41,037 nucleotides of DNA from Candidatus Aenigmatarchaeota archaeon (GTDB taxonomy: Archaea > Aenigmatarchaeota > Aenigmatarchaeia > Aenigmatarchaeales > JAHLMR01): assembly GCA_018920255.1 (NCBI GenBank), contig JAHLMR010000004.1, positions 1 to 41,037 of the forward strand, in the 5' to 3' direction. Below the pieces are notes generated by a model that was not told where the DNA came from, ran no database searches, and worked only from the letters and a program-made list of their open reading frames with translations. This document shows positions 31,636 through 41,037 of the stretch, in pieces. Made by a program: the position numbers and the translations under genes. Every line of letters begins with the position of its first letter. Position 1 is the stretch's first letter.

Positions 31636-32043
31636 TTAAACAATCCTAACTTCAGAAATATTAGCATTGCGTTCTAAAATTTCACGAATAACTTTTAATT
31701 TACTCCCGCCTTTTCCTATTACCATGGGTTTTAATTTTGCATCAACAGAAATTAAAACAGAATCTCCAACAAATTTTATTGATTTTGCTTCTGGAATTAA
31801 ATTTTTTATAAACTTATTTATTTCAGAAGACCATTCAAACAAAATAATATTTTTCTTTAACATTTTTTTTGCAATATTAATATTTTGCCCATTTTTTCCT
31901 ATTGCTTTTCCTAAAAGACCTTCTTCTACTATAAAAAATATTGTTTTTGTTTCCGGAGAATAAACACAATCATGAACAGATGTGCCTGTTATAGTTTCAA
32001 ATGTTGTTATCATTCTAATTTTTTCAGAATCTAATACACGCAT
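31636..32043 (-). CDS. nusA: Archaeal NusA (KH-domain) transcription factor
   Basis: 135 aa. Two KH motifs: LGKAIGKNGQNI (about 45-56) and MVIGKGGSKLKVIREIL (about 107-123), with the N-terminal FETITGTSVHDCV of archaeal NusA. It lacks the bacterial N-terminal and S1 domains, as usual in archaea. The start at 32043 follows GATGTGA; the longer frame starts with GTG in that site. It is 5 nt downstream of rpl30e in the RNA polymerase operon. Confidence 0.9.
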   Translation of the reverse strand: MRVLDSEKIRMITTFETITGTSVHDCVYSPETKTIFFIVEEGLLGKAIGKNGQNINIAKKMLKKNIILFEWSSEINKFIKNLIPEAKSIKFVGDSVLISVDAKLKPMVIGKGGSKLKVIREILERNANISEVRIV

Positions 32044-32048
32044 AATTT

Positions 32049-32315
32049 TCACATCTTTTTAATTCCTAAAACTGCAATTGCAAATGGTTTTGCAACAAAA
32101 ATTCCTAATTGTTTTCCTGTTCCCTGAAATTCTTCAACTTGTATATTTGATAATTTAGCATTTCTTATTAAATCATTTTTTATTTTATCCGGACAATTTT
32201 TAGCATAAATAACATACTCTATTTTTCCATTTTTTATTCCCTTTAAAACACTACGTGAGCCTATTACAAGTGTTTTTGTCTCTAGTGCTTTTTTTATTTT
32301 TTCTTCTAAACTCAT
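32049..32315 (-). CDS. rpl30e: Large ribosomal subunit protein eL30
   Basis: 88 aa. LETKTLVIGSRSVLKGIKNGKIEYVIYAKNCP, IQVEEFQGTGKQLGIFVAKPF are typical of archaeal eL30, an L7Ae-fold protein at the subunit interface. AAGGTGA precedes the ATG. It lies between rpoA2 and nusA, the conserved archaeal order. Confidence 0.93.
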   Translation of the reverse strand: MSLEEKIKKALETKTLVIGSRSVLKGIKNGKIEYVIYAKNCPDKIKNDLIRNAKLSNIQVEEFQGTGKQLGIFVAKPFAIAVLGIKKM

Positions 32316-32352
32316 GGTTTTTCACCTTTTATTTAAAAGAATATTTAAGTTT

Positions 32353-33495
32353 TTAAGCCTTTTCTTTCTTTTTAGGTTTATATAAAAGCTCAAACATTCC
32401 TGTTCCTACAGGCACAATTTGATTAATCATTACATTTTCAACAACACTTTCTAACCTATCTTCATCAGCAACAACTGCAGCATGAGTTAAATGTTTTATT
32501 GTTTCTTCAAAATTTGCTCTAGCAAGAACAGAACCTTTTGCTCCAGCAACTCCATATCTTCCTATTGGTTTTATATCACCATCTACAGTCATCATATCTG
32601 CAACAAGCATAATATATCTTATATCAACATCAAGACCCTGATCTCTCATTGTAGAACTTGCTTCTTCTATAATAGCATTCCTAGCTGCTTCTATACCTAA
32701 AACTTCGTAAATTTCATGAATGTTATTTGTTTTTATCGATGATATGTCAATACCATTAACATTTAAAATATCTTTAAGATTACTTCCCACCGTATTTAAA
32801 ACCCATCTATCATTTTCTTGAGAAACAATCACTTGTTTTATATTTTTAATTCCACTTATATACAAATCTATAACTTTTGTACGTAGCTTTTGTAGTTCTT
32901 TTATATCAATTTCTTCAGAATCAGATTTTATAACAATTTTATTTTCTTTATTTGATATTTTAAATTTTGGAAGTAACTCCTCTAGCTTTTTCACAATTTT
33001 ATTTATTGTTAAATCATAGTGTTTCATTAAAGAATTATTAATATTTATTTCAACTGCATTATTTACTAAATCTATTATAACTTCATCTGCTATGTCTTTA
33101 ATTCTTATTTCTTTTATTAATCTAGAAATTTCTGCTGCTTTTTCTTTTGTATCATAACTTTTTTTAAGATATATTTTCATTGATGGTGTAGATGGTTCTC
33201 TTCTAGCATCAAATATTTCAATTAATCTTGGTAAACCTAAAGTTACTTGAACTTGAACAGAGCCTGCGACATGATATGTTCTCATTGTTAACTGAGTTGC
33301 TGGTTCTGAAATACTTTGAGCTGCAATAACACCAATAGCTTCTCCTGGTTCAACTAAAGAACTTTTATAAGCTTTTATAACCTCTTCTATTATTTTTTCT
33401 TTTTGAGATTCTGATAAAGATAAATTCGATATTTCTGTTTTAAGTTGATTATATAATTTTGGTGGTAAAATTTCTTTTGCTTCTTCCAGATTCAT
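32353..33495 (-). CDS. rpoA2: RNA polymerase subunit A'' (RpoA2)
   Basis: 380 aa C-terminal part of the split largest subunit. [33 protein letters not shown] carries the trigger-loop region, and later [19 protein letters not shown] and [11 protein letters not shown] are typical. Start ATG 33495 with AAGTGATAATT upstream; the frame start at 33504 is inside that site and overlaps the end of rpoA1. Catalytic partner of RpoA1 and RpoB. Confidence 0.96.
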   Translation of the reverse strand: MNLEEAKEILPPKLYNQLKTEISNLSLSESQKEKIIEEVIKAYKSSLVEPGEAIGVIAAQSISEPATQLTMRTYHVAGSVQVQVTLGLPRLIEIFDARREPSTPSMKIYLKKSYDTKEKAAEISRLIKEIRIKDIADEVIIDLVNNAVEININNSLMKHYDLTINKIVKKLEELLPKFKISNKENKIVIKSDSEEIDIKELQKLRTKVIDLYISGIKNIKQVIVSQENDRWVLNTVGSNLKDILNVNGIDISSIKTNNIHEIYEVLGIEAARNAIIEEASSTMRDQGLDVDIRYIMLVADMMTVDGDIKPIGRYGVAGAKGSVLARANFEETIKHLTHAAVVADEDRLESVVENVMINQIVPVGTGMFELLYKPKKKEKA

Positions 33496-33500
33496 AATTA

Positions 33501-35954
33501 TCACTTCACAAATTTTTGTACTATTGATTTTATATCAATAGTACCCCAATTTGATTTGCTAGGATCTATTCCATCCTCTCCAAAATTAAATTGTACTATT
33601 ATTTTTCTATTATCTCTAATTGTTCCATCATATTCTACTTTAAGGTCTTGAAGAGCATTCATTAATCTTCTTTCTAAATAACCACTATGTCTTGTTCTTA
33701 ATGATTTATCCATAAGCGATCCTCTTCCTGATACTGCATCAAAGAAAAATTCATATGGTTTTAAACCAGTTTTAAATGAGCTTCCTACAAATCCATGAGC
33801 GTCTAAAGATAAATCATTTTCTTTGAAATGAGAAAGTGTTCTTCCAGTATATCCTCTATGAATTCTTTCTCCTAAACTTTGTTCTTGACCTACTGCTCCA
33901 GCAATTTGAATAAGATGTAATAAACTTCCTCTTGCTCCGGATTTTGCAATCATAATAGCACAATTTTCTTTTTCAAATACTCCAGAATCCTCTATTACTT
34001 TTCTTACTGAATTTATAATTCCACTAACTATTTGCATAATTCTTACTTCAACAGTTTCTTTAGCTGTTCTTCCTGGTAAACATTCTAATTCTCCTTTTTT
34101 ATAGATCTCAATTAATTTTTCTACTTCTTTTTTTCCATTTTCTATTATAGAATTTATTTTTTCTTCATTTTCTTTAGATACAATTTCAAAATCATCTAAA
34201 CCAATTGTGAATCCCAATTTTTCAAGCCATTTTATTCCTAACTTTGATACTCTATCAATAAATTTATGTACCTCTTCTGTACCATATTCTTTTTCTAAAA
34301 TATCTATTATTTTACCTTTTTCTCTTCCTATTGCATTTGCATCTATTACTCCTTCTATTAATTTTCCATTTTTTATAACAGTTTTAACTCCTGATTTTGA
34401 TTTAAATTCTATATTTAAATCTTTTGGAAGAAGATAACTAAAAATTTCTTTTCCTGTAAATTTATTTTTATTTGGAAGTTCAACTTCAACTCCTATTTCA
34501 AAAAGTAGTTGTAGTGCTGTTTCTCTACTTACTTCTGTTCCATCTTTTGTTAAACTATATAAACCTGAAACATGATCATGTTCAGCTCCTATTAAAGGAC
34601 CACCATATCTTGGTGATCTTATATGCTTTGGAACAGCCATAAGTAAAGCTGCTTCAGCTCTTGCTTCTTCGTTTTGAAGTACATGTAAATTCATTTCATC
34701 TCCATCAAAATCTGCATTATATGGAGGACATGTACATATATTAAGAGTAAATGTTCTCCATGGTGTTACTCTAACTCTATGAGCCATCATTGAAACTCTG
34801 TGAAGTGATGGCTGTCTATTAAATAAAACTATATCTCCGTTTTGTAAGTGTCTATGTACTATATATCCTGGAGCTATTTCTTTTGCTATTTCTTCACGAT
34901 TTTCATCTGTAATTTTCTTTTTTCTTCCATCTGGTCTTATTATATAATTTGCACTAGGCCAAGATGGATTCAATATAAGTGTTTTTATAAATTCAATATT
35001 ATTTTTTGTAACATAAACTGGTATTGTTAAATCTTTTGCAACTACAAGTGGAACTCCAACTTCATCTATACTTATAAATGGATCTGGTGAAATAACTGTT
35101 CTTGCTGCAAAATTTACACGTTTTCCTGCTAAATTATGTCTAAATCTTCCTTCTTTTGTTCTTAATCTATCTGCTAAAGTTTTTAGTGGTCTTCCAGATC
35201 TGTGCCTTGAAGTAGGTATTCCTACTAAACTATTATCAAAAAATGTTGCAACATGATATTGTAATAATTCCCATAAATCTGAAATAATAAAATCTGGAGC
35301 GCCAATTTCAATACTCTCTTTTAATCTTTGATTTATTCTTAAAATATCTACAATTTTATGAGTTAAATCATCTTCACTTCTTTCACCTGTTTCTAGGGTT
35401 ATAGATGGACGAACAAGTACAGGTGGTACTAAAAATAATGTAAGAATTAACCATTCTGGTCTTCCTCCTAAGAATTTTAAATCTTTTAAATCTTCATCTG
35501 GTATTTTTTCAAATCTTTCCCTTATTTGAAGTGGATTTAAAATATTTTCTCCTTCAATAAATGTATATGGTTTTTCAAATTTTATTGGAATCTGTTCTTC
35601 CCCACAATATGGACATTTCTTTGGTTGTGTTACTTTTTTTGTCATTATTCTTGAACATTTTCTACATGTTATTTTTAGAAGCTTATAAATATAATTTGCA
35701 TAAAGTACATGAATAACTGGTTTAACTAATTCAATGTATCCAAAGTGTCCTAAACATCCTTCCATTGTTAAACCACATGTTCTACATTTTAGTCCTGGGT
35801 CAATTACTCCTAATCTTGGATCCATTGGTCCTCCTTCAACTGGAAACCCATCATTGTCATATAAATCTGATTTTGTAACTTCCATTACTGCTAATTTTTT
35901 TGCTTCTTGTGGTGAAATTAATTTAAATTCTATTTTTTTAATTATACTAACCAC
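33501..35954 (-). CDS. rpoA1: RNA polymerase subunit A' (RpoA1)
   Basis: 817 aa. N-terminal zinc clamp ([20 protein letters not shown] and CRKC...CPYCGEE), [24 protein letters not shown]-type region, and the catalytic [12 protein letters not shown] (about 412-423) whose three Asp bind Mg2+. The bridge helix lies near the end ([17 protein letters not shown]). Slightly shorter than many archaeal A' subunits. GTG 35954 overlaps the rpoB stop by 8 nt, indicating coupling; no separate ribosome binding site is clear. Confidence 0.96.
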   Translation of the reverse strand: MVSIIKKIEFKLISPQEAKKLAVMEVTKSDLYDNDGFPVEGGPMDPRLGVIDPGLKCRTCGLTMEGCLGHFGYIELVKPVIHVLYANYIYKLLKITCRKCSRIMTKKVTQPKKCPYCGEEQIPIKFEKPYTFIEGENILNPLQIRERFEKIPDEDLKDLKFLGGRPEWLILTLFLVPPVLVRPSITLETGERSEDDLTHKIVDILRINQRLKESIEIGAPDFIISDLWELLQYHVATFFDNSLVGIPTSRHRSGRPLKTLADRLRTKEGRFRHNLAGKRVNFAARTVISPDPFISIDEVGVPLVVAKDLTIPVYVTKNNIEFIKTLILNPSWPSANYIIRPDGRKKKITDENREEIAKEIAPGYIVHRHLQNGDIVLFNRQPSLHRVSMMAHRVRVTPWRTFTLNICTCPPYNADFDGDEMNLHVLQNEEARAEAALLMAVPKHIRSPRYGGPLIGAEHDHVSGLYSLTKDGTEVSRETALQLLFEIGVEVELPNKNKFTGKEIFSYLLPKDLNIEFKSKSGVKTVIKNGKLIEGVIDANAIGREKGKIIDILEKEYGTEEVHKFIDRVSKLGIKWLEKLGFTIGLDDFEIVSKENEEKINSIIENGKKEVEKLIEIYKKGELECLPGRTAKETVEVRIMQIVSGIINSVRKVIEDSGVFEKENCAIMIAKSGARGSLLHLIQIAGAVGQEQSLGERIHRGYTGRTLSHFKENDLSLDAHGFVGSSFKTGLKPYEFFFDAVSGRGSLMDKSLRTRHSGYLERRLMNALQDLKVEYDGTIRDNRKIIVQFNFGEDGIDPSKSNWGTIDIKSIVQKFVK

Positions 35955-38900
35955 CGTTTAAAACTATTTTTGGATAAATAAACATACTCTTTAATTCATC
36001 TAACATAAGTTTAAATGCAAATGATATTTCTACTTCTTCTATTTCAGATTCGCCACATATAGGACAAATATATTTATCTTTTGTTTTTGACCATGATGCT
36101 AAAATACCGCATGATTTGCAAATTGGTACTTTAACTTTATCACTCTCGAATCTTTCTTTTAAAGTTAATACTGCACCATGAGCAATAAGAACATCTTTTT
36201 CCATTTCTCCTAATCTTAAACCACCCTCTTTTGCTTTTCCTTCTGTTGGTTGTCTTGTTAATAAAGTAACAGGTCCAGTTGATCTACTTTGTAGTTTATT
36301 TGCAACCATATGATCTAGCTTTAAATACCATTGCATACCAACAAAAATTTCAAATTCCATTCTTTCACCTGTATAAGAATTATAAAATGATTCTTTACCA
36401 TCTGATCTGAATCCAGCTTCTCTTAATAAATTTTTAATATCTTCTATATTTAATTTTGAAAATGCAGTTGCATCTATTTTCTTGCCAGAAAGTGCTGCTG
36501 CTTTTCCACAAAGTATTTCAAGAACTTGACCTATTGTTTGTCTAGATTGAATAGCATGTGGGTTTATTATAATATCTGGAATAACACCTGAAGCAGAAAA
36601 TGGCATATTATTTTGATCTAAAATAATACCTATAACACTTTTCTGTCCATGTCTTGATGCAAATTTATCTCCAACTTCTGGAACTCTTAAATCCCTTACT
36701 GAAACTTGTACAAATTTGTTTCCGTTAATATTTTCTGTTATAAAAACTTTATCTACAATTCCACCTTCTTGTGGTCTCATACATAAAGATGTTTCTCTTG
36801 TATTTGCTATTCCTGAAATTAATTCGTTTGCACTTAAAAATCTTAATGGGGATGTTCTTCCCACAAGCACTCCGCCTGGTTTTATAATTGTTTCTGGGTT
36901 TACAATACCATCTGAAGAAAGATATGAATATGCTTCTTCTGATTTATAACCATTAACATCTTTATCTGGTATTCCTATTTTATCTTTTTGTCCACCCCAA
37001 TACTTTTTTTCTTCAATTGAATAAACTCTATAAAAATATGACCTTAATAAACCACGCTCAACTGATGCTTTATTAAATATAACTCCATCTTCCATATTAT
37101 ATCCTGTATAACTCGCTATTGCAACTATAACATTTTGTCCTATTGGATGATGATCAATTCCAATAGTTGATGTTGTAACTGTTTCAACTAAAGGAGTTTG
37201 TGGATAAATTAAAATATTAAATTTACTATCAACTCTCAACGGATAACTTATTAATGGTATACCTATTGCTTGACAAACCATTTTTGCACCAAAGTTTACT
37301 CTGTCACCTCTATTATGTTCTGGAAATGGTATTGCAGATGCAGAAACTCCTAATAAAGTTAAAGGAGAAATTTCTAAATAATTATGTTCTTTTGTTACAT
37401 TTTCTGGATAAAATGCAACTAGCATATCATCTTCTTCTGCTGCATCTAAATATTCTATTATTGAATTTTTAATTAAATCATACCATGTCATTGTTTTTTC
37501 TTTTAATTTTTCAATATGTTCTTTTGTTAATTTTGGGGTTCCGTTTTCTACTAAAATTAATGGTCTTCTTACTCTTCCTGGCCCAGAAAATATTATAATT
37601 TCATTTTCTATTTTTCTATAAGAAACATTTATTTCTTTACTTATATTTGAGTTTCTTCTTTCTTTTCTTATATATTCTACAAATTCTTTTGGTTTATTTG
37701 TATATCCTAAAATTTTTCCGTTATAAAATATTATTGTATCATCTTCCTTTTCTTTATCTTTAATATATGATTTTATTGAGTTTAAGAATTTTTTTTCTTC
37801 TACATGTGATATTCCTTTTGTTATTTCTGCAAATAATGCTAAATGTTTTCTTAAACCTATTGTTGGACCTTCTGGTGTTTCTGCTGGACAAAATCTTCCA
37901 AAATGAGTAGCATGAAGTTCTCTTGCTTCAAAGTGCTCTTGTGTTGTTGTTAAAGGAGAAAGTACAAGACGTAAATATGAGAGAGTTTCTAAATAATTTT
38001 TTCTTTCAAGTCTTTGAGAAACTCCTGTTCTTCCTCCTGGCCATAAACCTGTTGCTAATGCAGAAATTATTTGGTTTGTTACAGCGTTTGCTTCTACTAT
38101 AGTTTGAAGTGGAGGTAGTTTTCCTCTTTTTGCCATTTTTTGATAATTATATTTAATTCTTGCTATTAAACCATATCTACTTATTATTATAGATCGTAAA
38201 AGAAGTTCTAATAAATCGCATGCTAGCTTTATTCTTTTATTTTTATAATGATCAATATCATCTTCTGGAAGAATATCTAAACCAACTTTTATTATTTTAT
38301 TTATTAAATATCCTAAATATTTTGCTTTTTCTTTTCTATCTTTTGCTTCCTGACCAATATGTGGAAGAAAATACATATCTAAAATTAAATCTATTCTTGA
38401 TTTTACATATTCCTTTGGTATTTTTAAAAGATTTCCTAAAAATTCATAAGCATCTTTTTGAGTTTGCACTTCAGAAGTATATAAATTTGGATAAAAATCT
38501 GATATTATTTTTTCTTCTGAACTAATTAAATCAATTATTTCTTTGTCTTTTTCTATTCCAAGTGCTTTAAATATAACAATAATAGGAACTCTTTTTAGTG
38601 ATGCAAATGAAATCACTATACTTCCATCATTTTTTCTTTCTAAAGTATGTCTTTGAATATAACCATTTGCTTCTGAATTTAATCTTAAAATTTCTGTATA
38701 ATTTCCTATATTTTGTTTTTCTATTATAAATTGATTTGAAGCAATTTCTTCTATTAAAACTAACATTCTTTCTATACCATTTATTATGAAATATCCTCCT
38801 GGATCATCTGGATCTTCGTTAATTTCTTCTAATTGTTCTCTTGACATTGTTGAAAGCGGACATAATCTTGATTTAACCATTATAGGTATATCACAAACAT

Positions 38901-39231
38901 GAACGTTAACTGGTTCTTGTTCAACTTTATTTATTATTGGTTTTATTTCTAAATAAACTGGTGCAGAATATGTTAATTCTCTTATTCTTGCTTCGTAAGG
39001 AAGAATTTTTCTTATACTTCCATCTGCTTCTTGTATGCTTGGCTCACCAATAGTAACTTTTCCAAATTTTAAAATAAGTTCTCCTATTTCTGGTATTTCT
39101 GGTTTTATTTCTTTAATTTCATCAAAAATTCTTTGTAATCTATTTTCAATAAAATCATTATAACTTTCAATTTGAAATCTTACAAATCCAATTTCATCTT
39201 TAAATGCACGTAATAGCGGTTGAAACTCCAT
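35947..39231 (-). CDS. rpoB: RNA polymerase subunit B (RpoB), unsplit
   Basis: 1094 aa from ATG 39231 (MEFQPLLRAFKDEIGFVR), preceded by AAGGTTATATTT. The full B subunit is in one piece, unlike the split B'/B'' of many methanogens and halophiles. Landmarks: RQLERKNYL-like and HATHFGRFCPAETPEGPTIGL (fork region), IGQNVIVAIASYTGYNMEDG, LRVPEVGDKFASRHGQKSV (catalytic Lys/Arg), and a C-terminal zinc site CKSCGILASW...CPICGE. The longer frame to 39258 overlaps rpoH. Confidence 0.97.
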   Translation of the reverse strand: MEFQPLLRAFKDEIGFVRFQIESYNDFIENRLQRIFDEIKEIKPEIPEIGELILKFGKVTIGEPSIQEADGSIRKILPYEARIRELTYSAPVYLEIKPIINKVEQEPVNVHVCDIPIMVKSRLCPLSTMSREQLEEINEDPDDPGGYFIINGIERMLVLIEEIASNQFIIEKQNIGNYTEILRLNSEANGYIQRHTLERKNDGSIVISFASLKRVPIIVIFKALGIEKDKEIIDLISSEEKIISDFYPNLYTSEVQTQKDAYEFLGNLLKIPKEYVKSRIDLILDMYFLPHIGQEAKDRKEKAKYLGYLINKIIKVGLDILPEDDIDHYKNKRIKLACDLLELLLRSIIISRYGLIARIKYNYQKMAKRGKLPPLQTIVEANAVTNQIISALATGLWPGGRTGVSQRLERKNYLETLSYLRLVLSPLTTTQEHFEARELHATHFGRFCPAETPEGPTIGLRKHLALFAEITKGISHVEEKKFLNSIKSYIKDKEKEDDTIIFYNGKILGYTNKPKEFVEYIRKERRNSNISKEINVSYRKIENEIIIFSGPGRVRRPLILVENGTPKLTKEHIEKLKEKTMTWYDLIKNSIIEYLDAAEEDDMLVAFYPENVTKEHNYLEISPLTLLGVSASAIPFPEHNRGDRVNFGAKMVCQAIGIPLISYPLRVDSKFNILIYPQTPLVETVTTSTIGIDHHPIGQNVIVAIASYTGYNMEDGVIFNKASVERGLLRSYFYRVYSIEEKKYWGGQKDKIGIPDKDVNGYKSEEAYSYLSSDGIVNPETIIKPGGVLVGRTSPLRFLSANELISGIANTRETSLCMRPQEGGIVDKVFITENINGNKFVQVSVRDLRVPEVGDKFASRHGQKSVIGIILDQNNMPFSASGVIPDIIINPHAIQSRQTIGQVLEILCGKAAALSGKKIDATAFSKLNIEDIKNLLREAGFRSDGKESFYNSYTGERMEFEIFVGMQWYLKLDHMVANKLQSRSTGPVTLLTRQPTEGKAKEGGLRLGEMEKDVLIAHGAVLTLKERFESDKVKVPICKSCGILASWSKTKDKYICPICGESEIEEVEISFAFKLMLDELKSMFIYPKIVLNGG

Positions 39232-39241
39232 AAATATAACC

Positions 39242-39493
39242 TTATATTTTAACAACAAGTCTATAATATATTGATTCTCCTGCTGTATGACTTTTTCTAA
39301 TTATTTTAATTACATCTCCTTCTTTTGCACCTATAAGTTTTACAATTGGATCATTTATACTTATTTTTGGAAGTTGTTGTTCTGAAATGTTTAATTTTTG
39401 AAGAAGTTCGTTTTTTTCTTTTTCATTAAGTATGATGTGCTTAGGGACAAGATAATGATCTAGAATTTCTTTATTTATATTTATCCCTTTCAA
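39242..39493 (-). CDS. rpoH: RNA polymerase subunit H (RpoH/Rpb5-like)
   Basis: 83 aa, TTG start at 39493 with AGAGGTGC upstream. LVPKHIILNEKEKNELLQKL, LPKISINDPIVKLIGAKEGDVIKIIRKS and the ending SIYYRLVV match archaeal RpoH, the C-terminal core of eukaryotic Rpb5, located at the jaw of the enzyme. First gene of the RNA polymerase operon; rpoB starts 10 nt after its stop. The divergent AT-rich spacer (39494-39635) carries its promoter, with TTTATATAAA-like sequence at 39532-39541. Confidence 0.95.
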   Translation of the reverse strand: MKGININKEILDHYLVPKHIILNEKEKNELLQKLNISEQQLPKISINDPIVKLIGAKEGDVIKIIRKSHTAGESIYYRLVVKI

Positions 39494-39635
39494 AATAGCA
39501 CCTCTTAAGCCGGCTTAATTTTAGTGAAAAATTTATATAAATCAAAATTTATAAAGATTTGCTTTTTATTTTTTTAAACTTAAAAAGAGAGAAAATTTTA
39601 AAAAATTTGTTTACAATATCTAAACTGGTGATAAA

Positions 39636-40652
39636 ATGGTTGAATTTAAAGAAATTCTTTTAAAATATAAACAAATTATTTGGCCTGAAGTTCAAAGATA
39701 TTTATTAAAATCTGGTCCTTATGGTTTTGATAAAGTTGTTAATGAATATTCATTAAGACAAGGAAAGTATGGAAGAGGAGCACTTATTTTAATGACATGT
39801 AAAGCTTTTGGTGGTGATATAAATAAAGCAATAAGAACTGCTGCTGCTATGCAACTATCTGAAGATTGGCTTCTCATTCATGATGATTTTGAAGACGGGT
39901 CTCTTGAAAGAAGAGGAAAACCTGCTTTACATAGAATTTATGGAGATTATATTGCAGTAAATGCTGGAGATATGGTACATTTACTTATGTGGAAAGCATT
40001 AATAGATAATAGAGAAATTTTAGATGAAAAAACATTTTTTAGAGTATTATATGAATTTTTAAGATTTTTAGAAATAACTGCAACAGGACAACATATTGAA
40101 ATGTATACAACATTTAATAGACCGCTTGAAGGATTAACAGATAAAGACTATGAAGATATTGTTTATGGAAAAACATGTGAATATACAATTGCTGGCCCGA
40201 TGAGATTAGGTGCAATAATTGCTGGAGAATCTGATGATACTTTAAAAAAATTAAGTGAAGTTGGAATTCCTCTTGGAAAAGGATTTCAGATTAGAGATGA
40301 TTTGTTAAATTTAATCGGTGAAGGAAAAGAATATGGAAAAGAAATAGGTGGAGATATTGTTGAGGGAAAAAGAACTTTAATGTTAATTCATCTTGTTAAT
40401 AATACTTCTGGAAAAGAACATGAAGATGTATTAAGAATTATGTCTAAACCAAGAGAAAAAAGAACACCTGAAGATGTAAAATATATCATTGAACTTATGA
40501 AAAAGAATGGCTCAATTGAATATGCAGAGAAAAAAGCAGAAATGTATGCAAACGAGGCAAGAGAAAAATTTAGAAAATATTTTTCAAATCTTCCGAATAA
40601 AGAAGAGTTTGAAGCCGCAATAGATTTTTTTGCATTAAAAAGAAGGGTTTGA
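39636..40652 (+). CDS. idsA: Geranylgeranyl/farnesyl diphosphate synthase
   Basis: 338 aa trans-prenyl diphosphate synthase. First aspartate-rich motif LIHDDFEDGSLERRG (D83-D84...D87) and the second region FQIRDDLLNLIGE, where the last Asp of DDxxD is Asn, as in several archaeal enzymes. GKYGRGALILM and KTCEYTIAGPMRLGA are family segments. It supplies prenyl chains for archaeal ether lipids and may serve the UbiA enzyme at 9926. GGTGATAAA precedes the ATG. The chain length cannot be read with certainty from the residues before the first motif. Confidence 0.9.
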   Translation: MVEFKEILLKYKQIIWPEVQRYLLKSGPYGFDKVVNEYSLRQGKYGRGALILMTCKAFGGDINKAIRTAAAMQLSEDWLLIHDDFEDGSLERRGKPALHRIYGDYIAVNAGDMVHLLMWKALIDNREILDEKTFFRVLYEFLRFLEITATGQHIEMYTTFNRPLEGLTDKDYEDIVYGKTCEYTIAGPMRLGAIIAGESDDTLKKLSEVGIPLGKGFQIRDDLLNLIGEGKEYGKEIGGDIVEGKRTLMLIHLVNNTSGKEHEDVLRIMSKPREKRTPEDVKYIIELMKKNGSIEYAEKKAEMYANEAREKFRKYFSNLPNKEEFEAAIDFFALKRRV

Positions 40653-40686
40653 GAAAAAAATATCAAGAACTTTTTTCAATCCTACT

Positions 40687-41037
40687 TTAGTCTGATTTTA
40701 ACACATATAAATTTGTTTTTAAATTTAATAATGCTCCCGCAATTGCTGTTGCAACTCCATGCTGTCCTGCTCATGTCTTTCCCTAAAACTTTACGGAATT
40801 AAAACTTCCATTAAAATCTAAAAAATAAATTATTTCTTCATCTAATTTTTCTAAATCCAACAAAACTTTTTCTTGTCTTGGCCTCCCATTAGAATTTCTA
40901 AAATCTCTTTGAAATGAACCACATTTTATAAGAACTGAATCATCAATTTTAATAAATGAGATTTGTTTTAAATTGAACTCAACTTTTCTTAACCTTGACC
41001 ATGCCCCTCTTTTTATCCTTTCTAATTCATAGTTTGA
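40687..41037 (-). pseudogene. Interrupted reading frame at the right edge (two in-frame stops)
   Basis: On the minus strand, a frame open from the window edge reads SNYELERIKRGAWSRLRKVE... to FNGSFNSVKF, then TAG (40783-40785), three codons (GKT), TGA (40771-40773), then AGQHGVATAIAGALLNLKTN to a TAA at 40687. All three parts are in one frame. Both sides have protein-like composition, so this looks like a recently decayed gene rather than noise. I do not recognise the family. TAG and TGA end other genes here normally, arguing against general recoding. Confidence 0.5.

Noticed and set aside
40771-40785. Stop-codon recoding (pyrrolysine/selenocysteine) at the right edge
   Set aside because: TAG and TGA terminate intact genes such as rpoB and tyrS, and no SECIS-like element was noticed; decay is simpler.

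Overview
This is a gene-dense, very AT-rich stretch of an archaeal chromosome. The archaeal assignment rests on RNA polymerase in the rpoH-rpoB-rpoA1-rpoA2-rpl30e-nusA arrangement with an unsplit B subunit and a split A subunit, the ribosomal proteins eS1, eS17, eL30 and uL16 (L10e), a 20S proteasome beta subunit, the termination nuclease FttA/aCPSF1, a 7S SRP RNA, HerA, archaeal TyrRS, MBF1, a GGPP-type prenyl synthase, and TATA boxes of the TTTAAATA/TTTATATA kind. Many genes carry GGTGA-type ribosome binding sites and others look leaderless. Very tight packing, several truncated or degenerate proteins and a tRNA set full of non-canonical introns would fit a small-genome lineage such as DPANN, but that placement is inference.

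Layout. 1-3408: end of a VIT1/CCC1-type transporter, psmB, fttA and an unknown small protein. 3475-6239: a protein resembling a DHH/RecJ fold with degenerate catalytic motifs (Cdc45-like?), convergent with a long coiled-coil protein. 6349-8785: eS1, 7S SRP RNA, HerA. 8782-12519: a pilin-LamG fusion, then UbiA and V4R genes with overlapping ends, facing a KaiC-like ATPase. 12586-19561: a tRNA methyltransferase facing a long minus-strand series: topA, membrane proteins, thioredoxin, ferredoxin, DUF1512-like, YjbQ, uL16. 19668-22284: tyrS-serS-rps17e. 22281-24099: a minus-strand cluster of four tRNA genes mixed with small protein genes (Cas4-like nuclease, histone-fold protein, two mini-ORFs). 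24179-31634: PRC-barrel, ureohydrolase, MBL hydrolase, two radical SAM enzymes, an acyl-CoA synthetase ATP-grasp subunit, MBF1, an N-terminally short Elp3, and two tiny genes, one frameshifted. 31636-39493: RNA polymerase operon. 39636-40652: prenyl synthase. 40687-41037: an interrupted reading frame at the right edge.

The most remarkable region is the tRNA cluster. Four tRNA genes, Ser(GCU), Val(CAC), Glu(UUC) and Leu(CAA), carry at least seven introns by my reading. Three lie at the usual 37/38 site. The others are at 30/31 in Ser, 59/60 in the T-loop of Leu, and in the D-loop of both Glu and Val. The two D-loop introns are only 11-12 nt and share the same CGGU/GCCG helix followed by a 3-nt bulge, which suggests a spreading micro-intron. 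Several introns form nearly ideal bulge-helix-bulge motifs, so a splicing endonuclease of broad specificity is predicted.

Four convergent gene pairs end in the same shared TTAA, each strand reading TAA from it, which illustrates the compaction.
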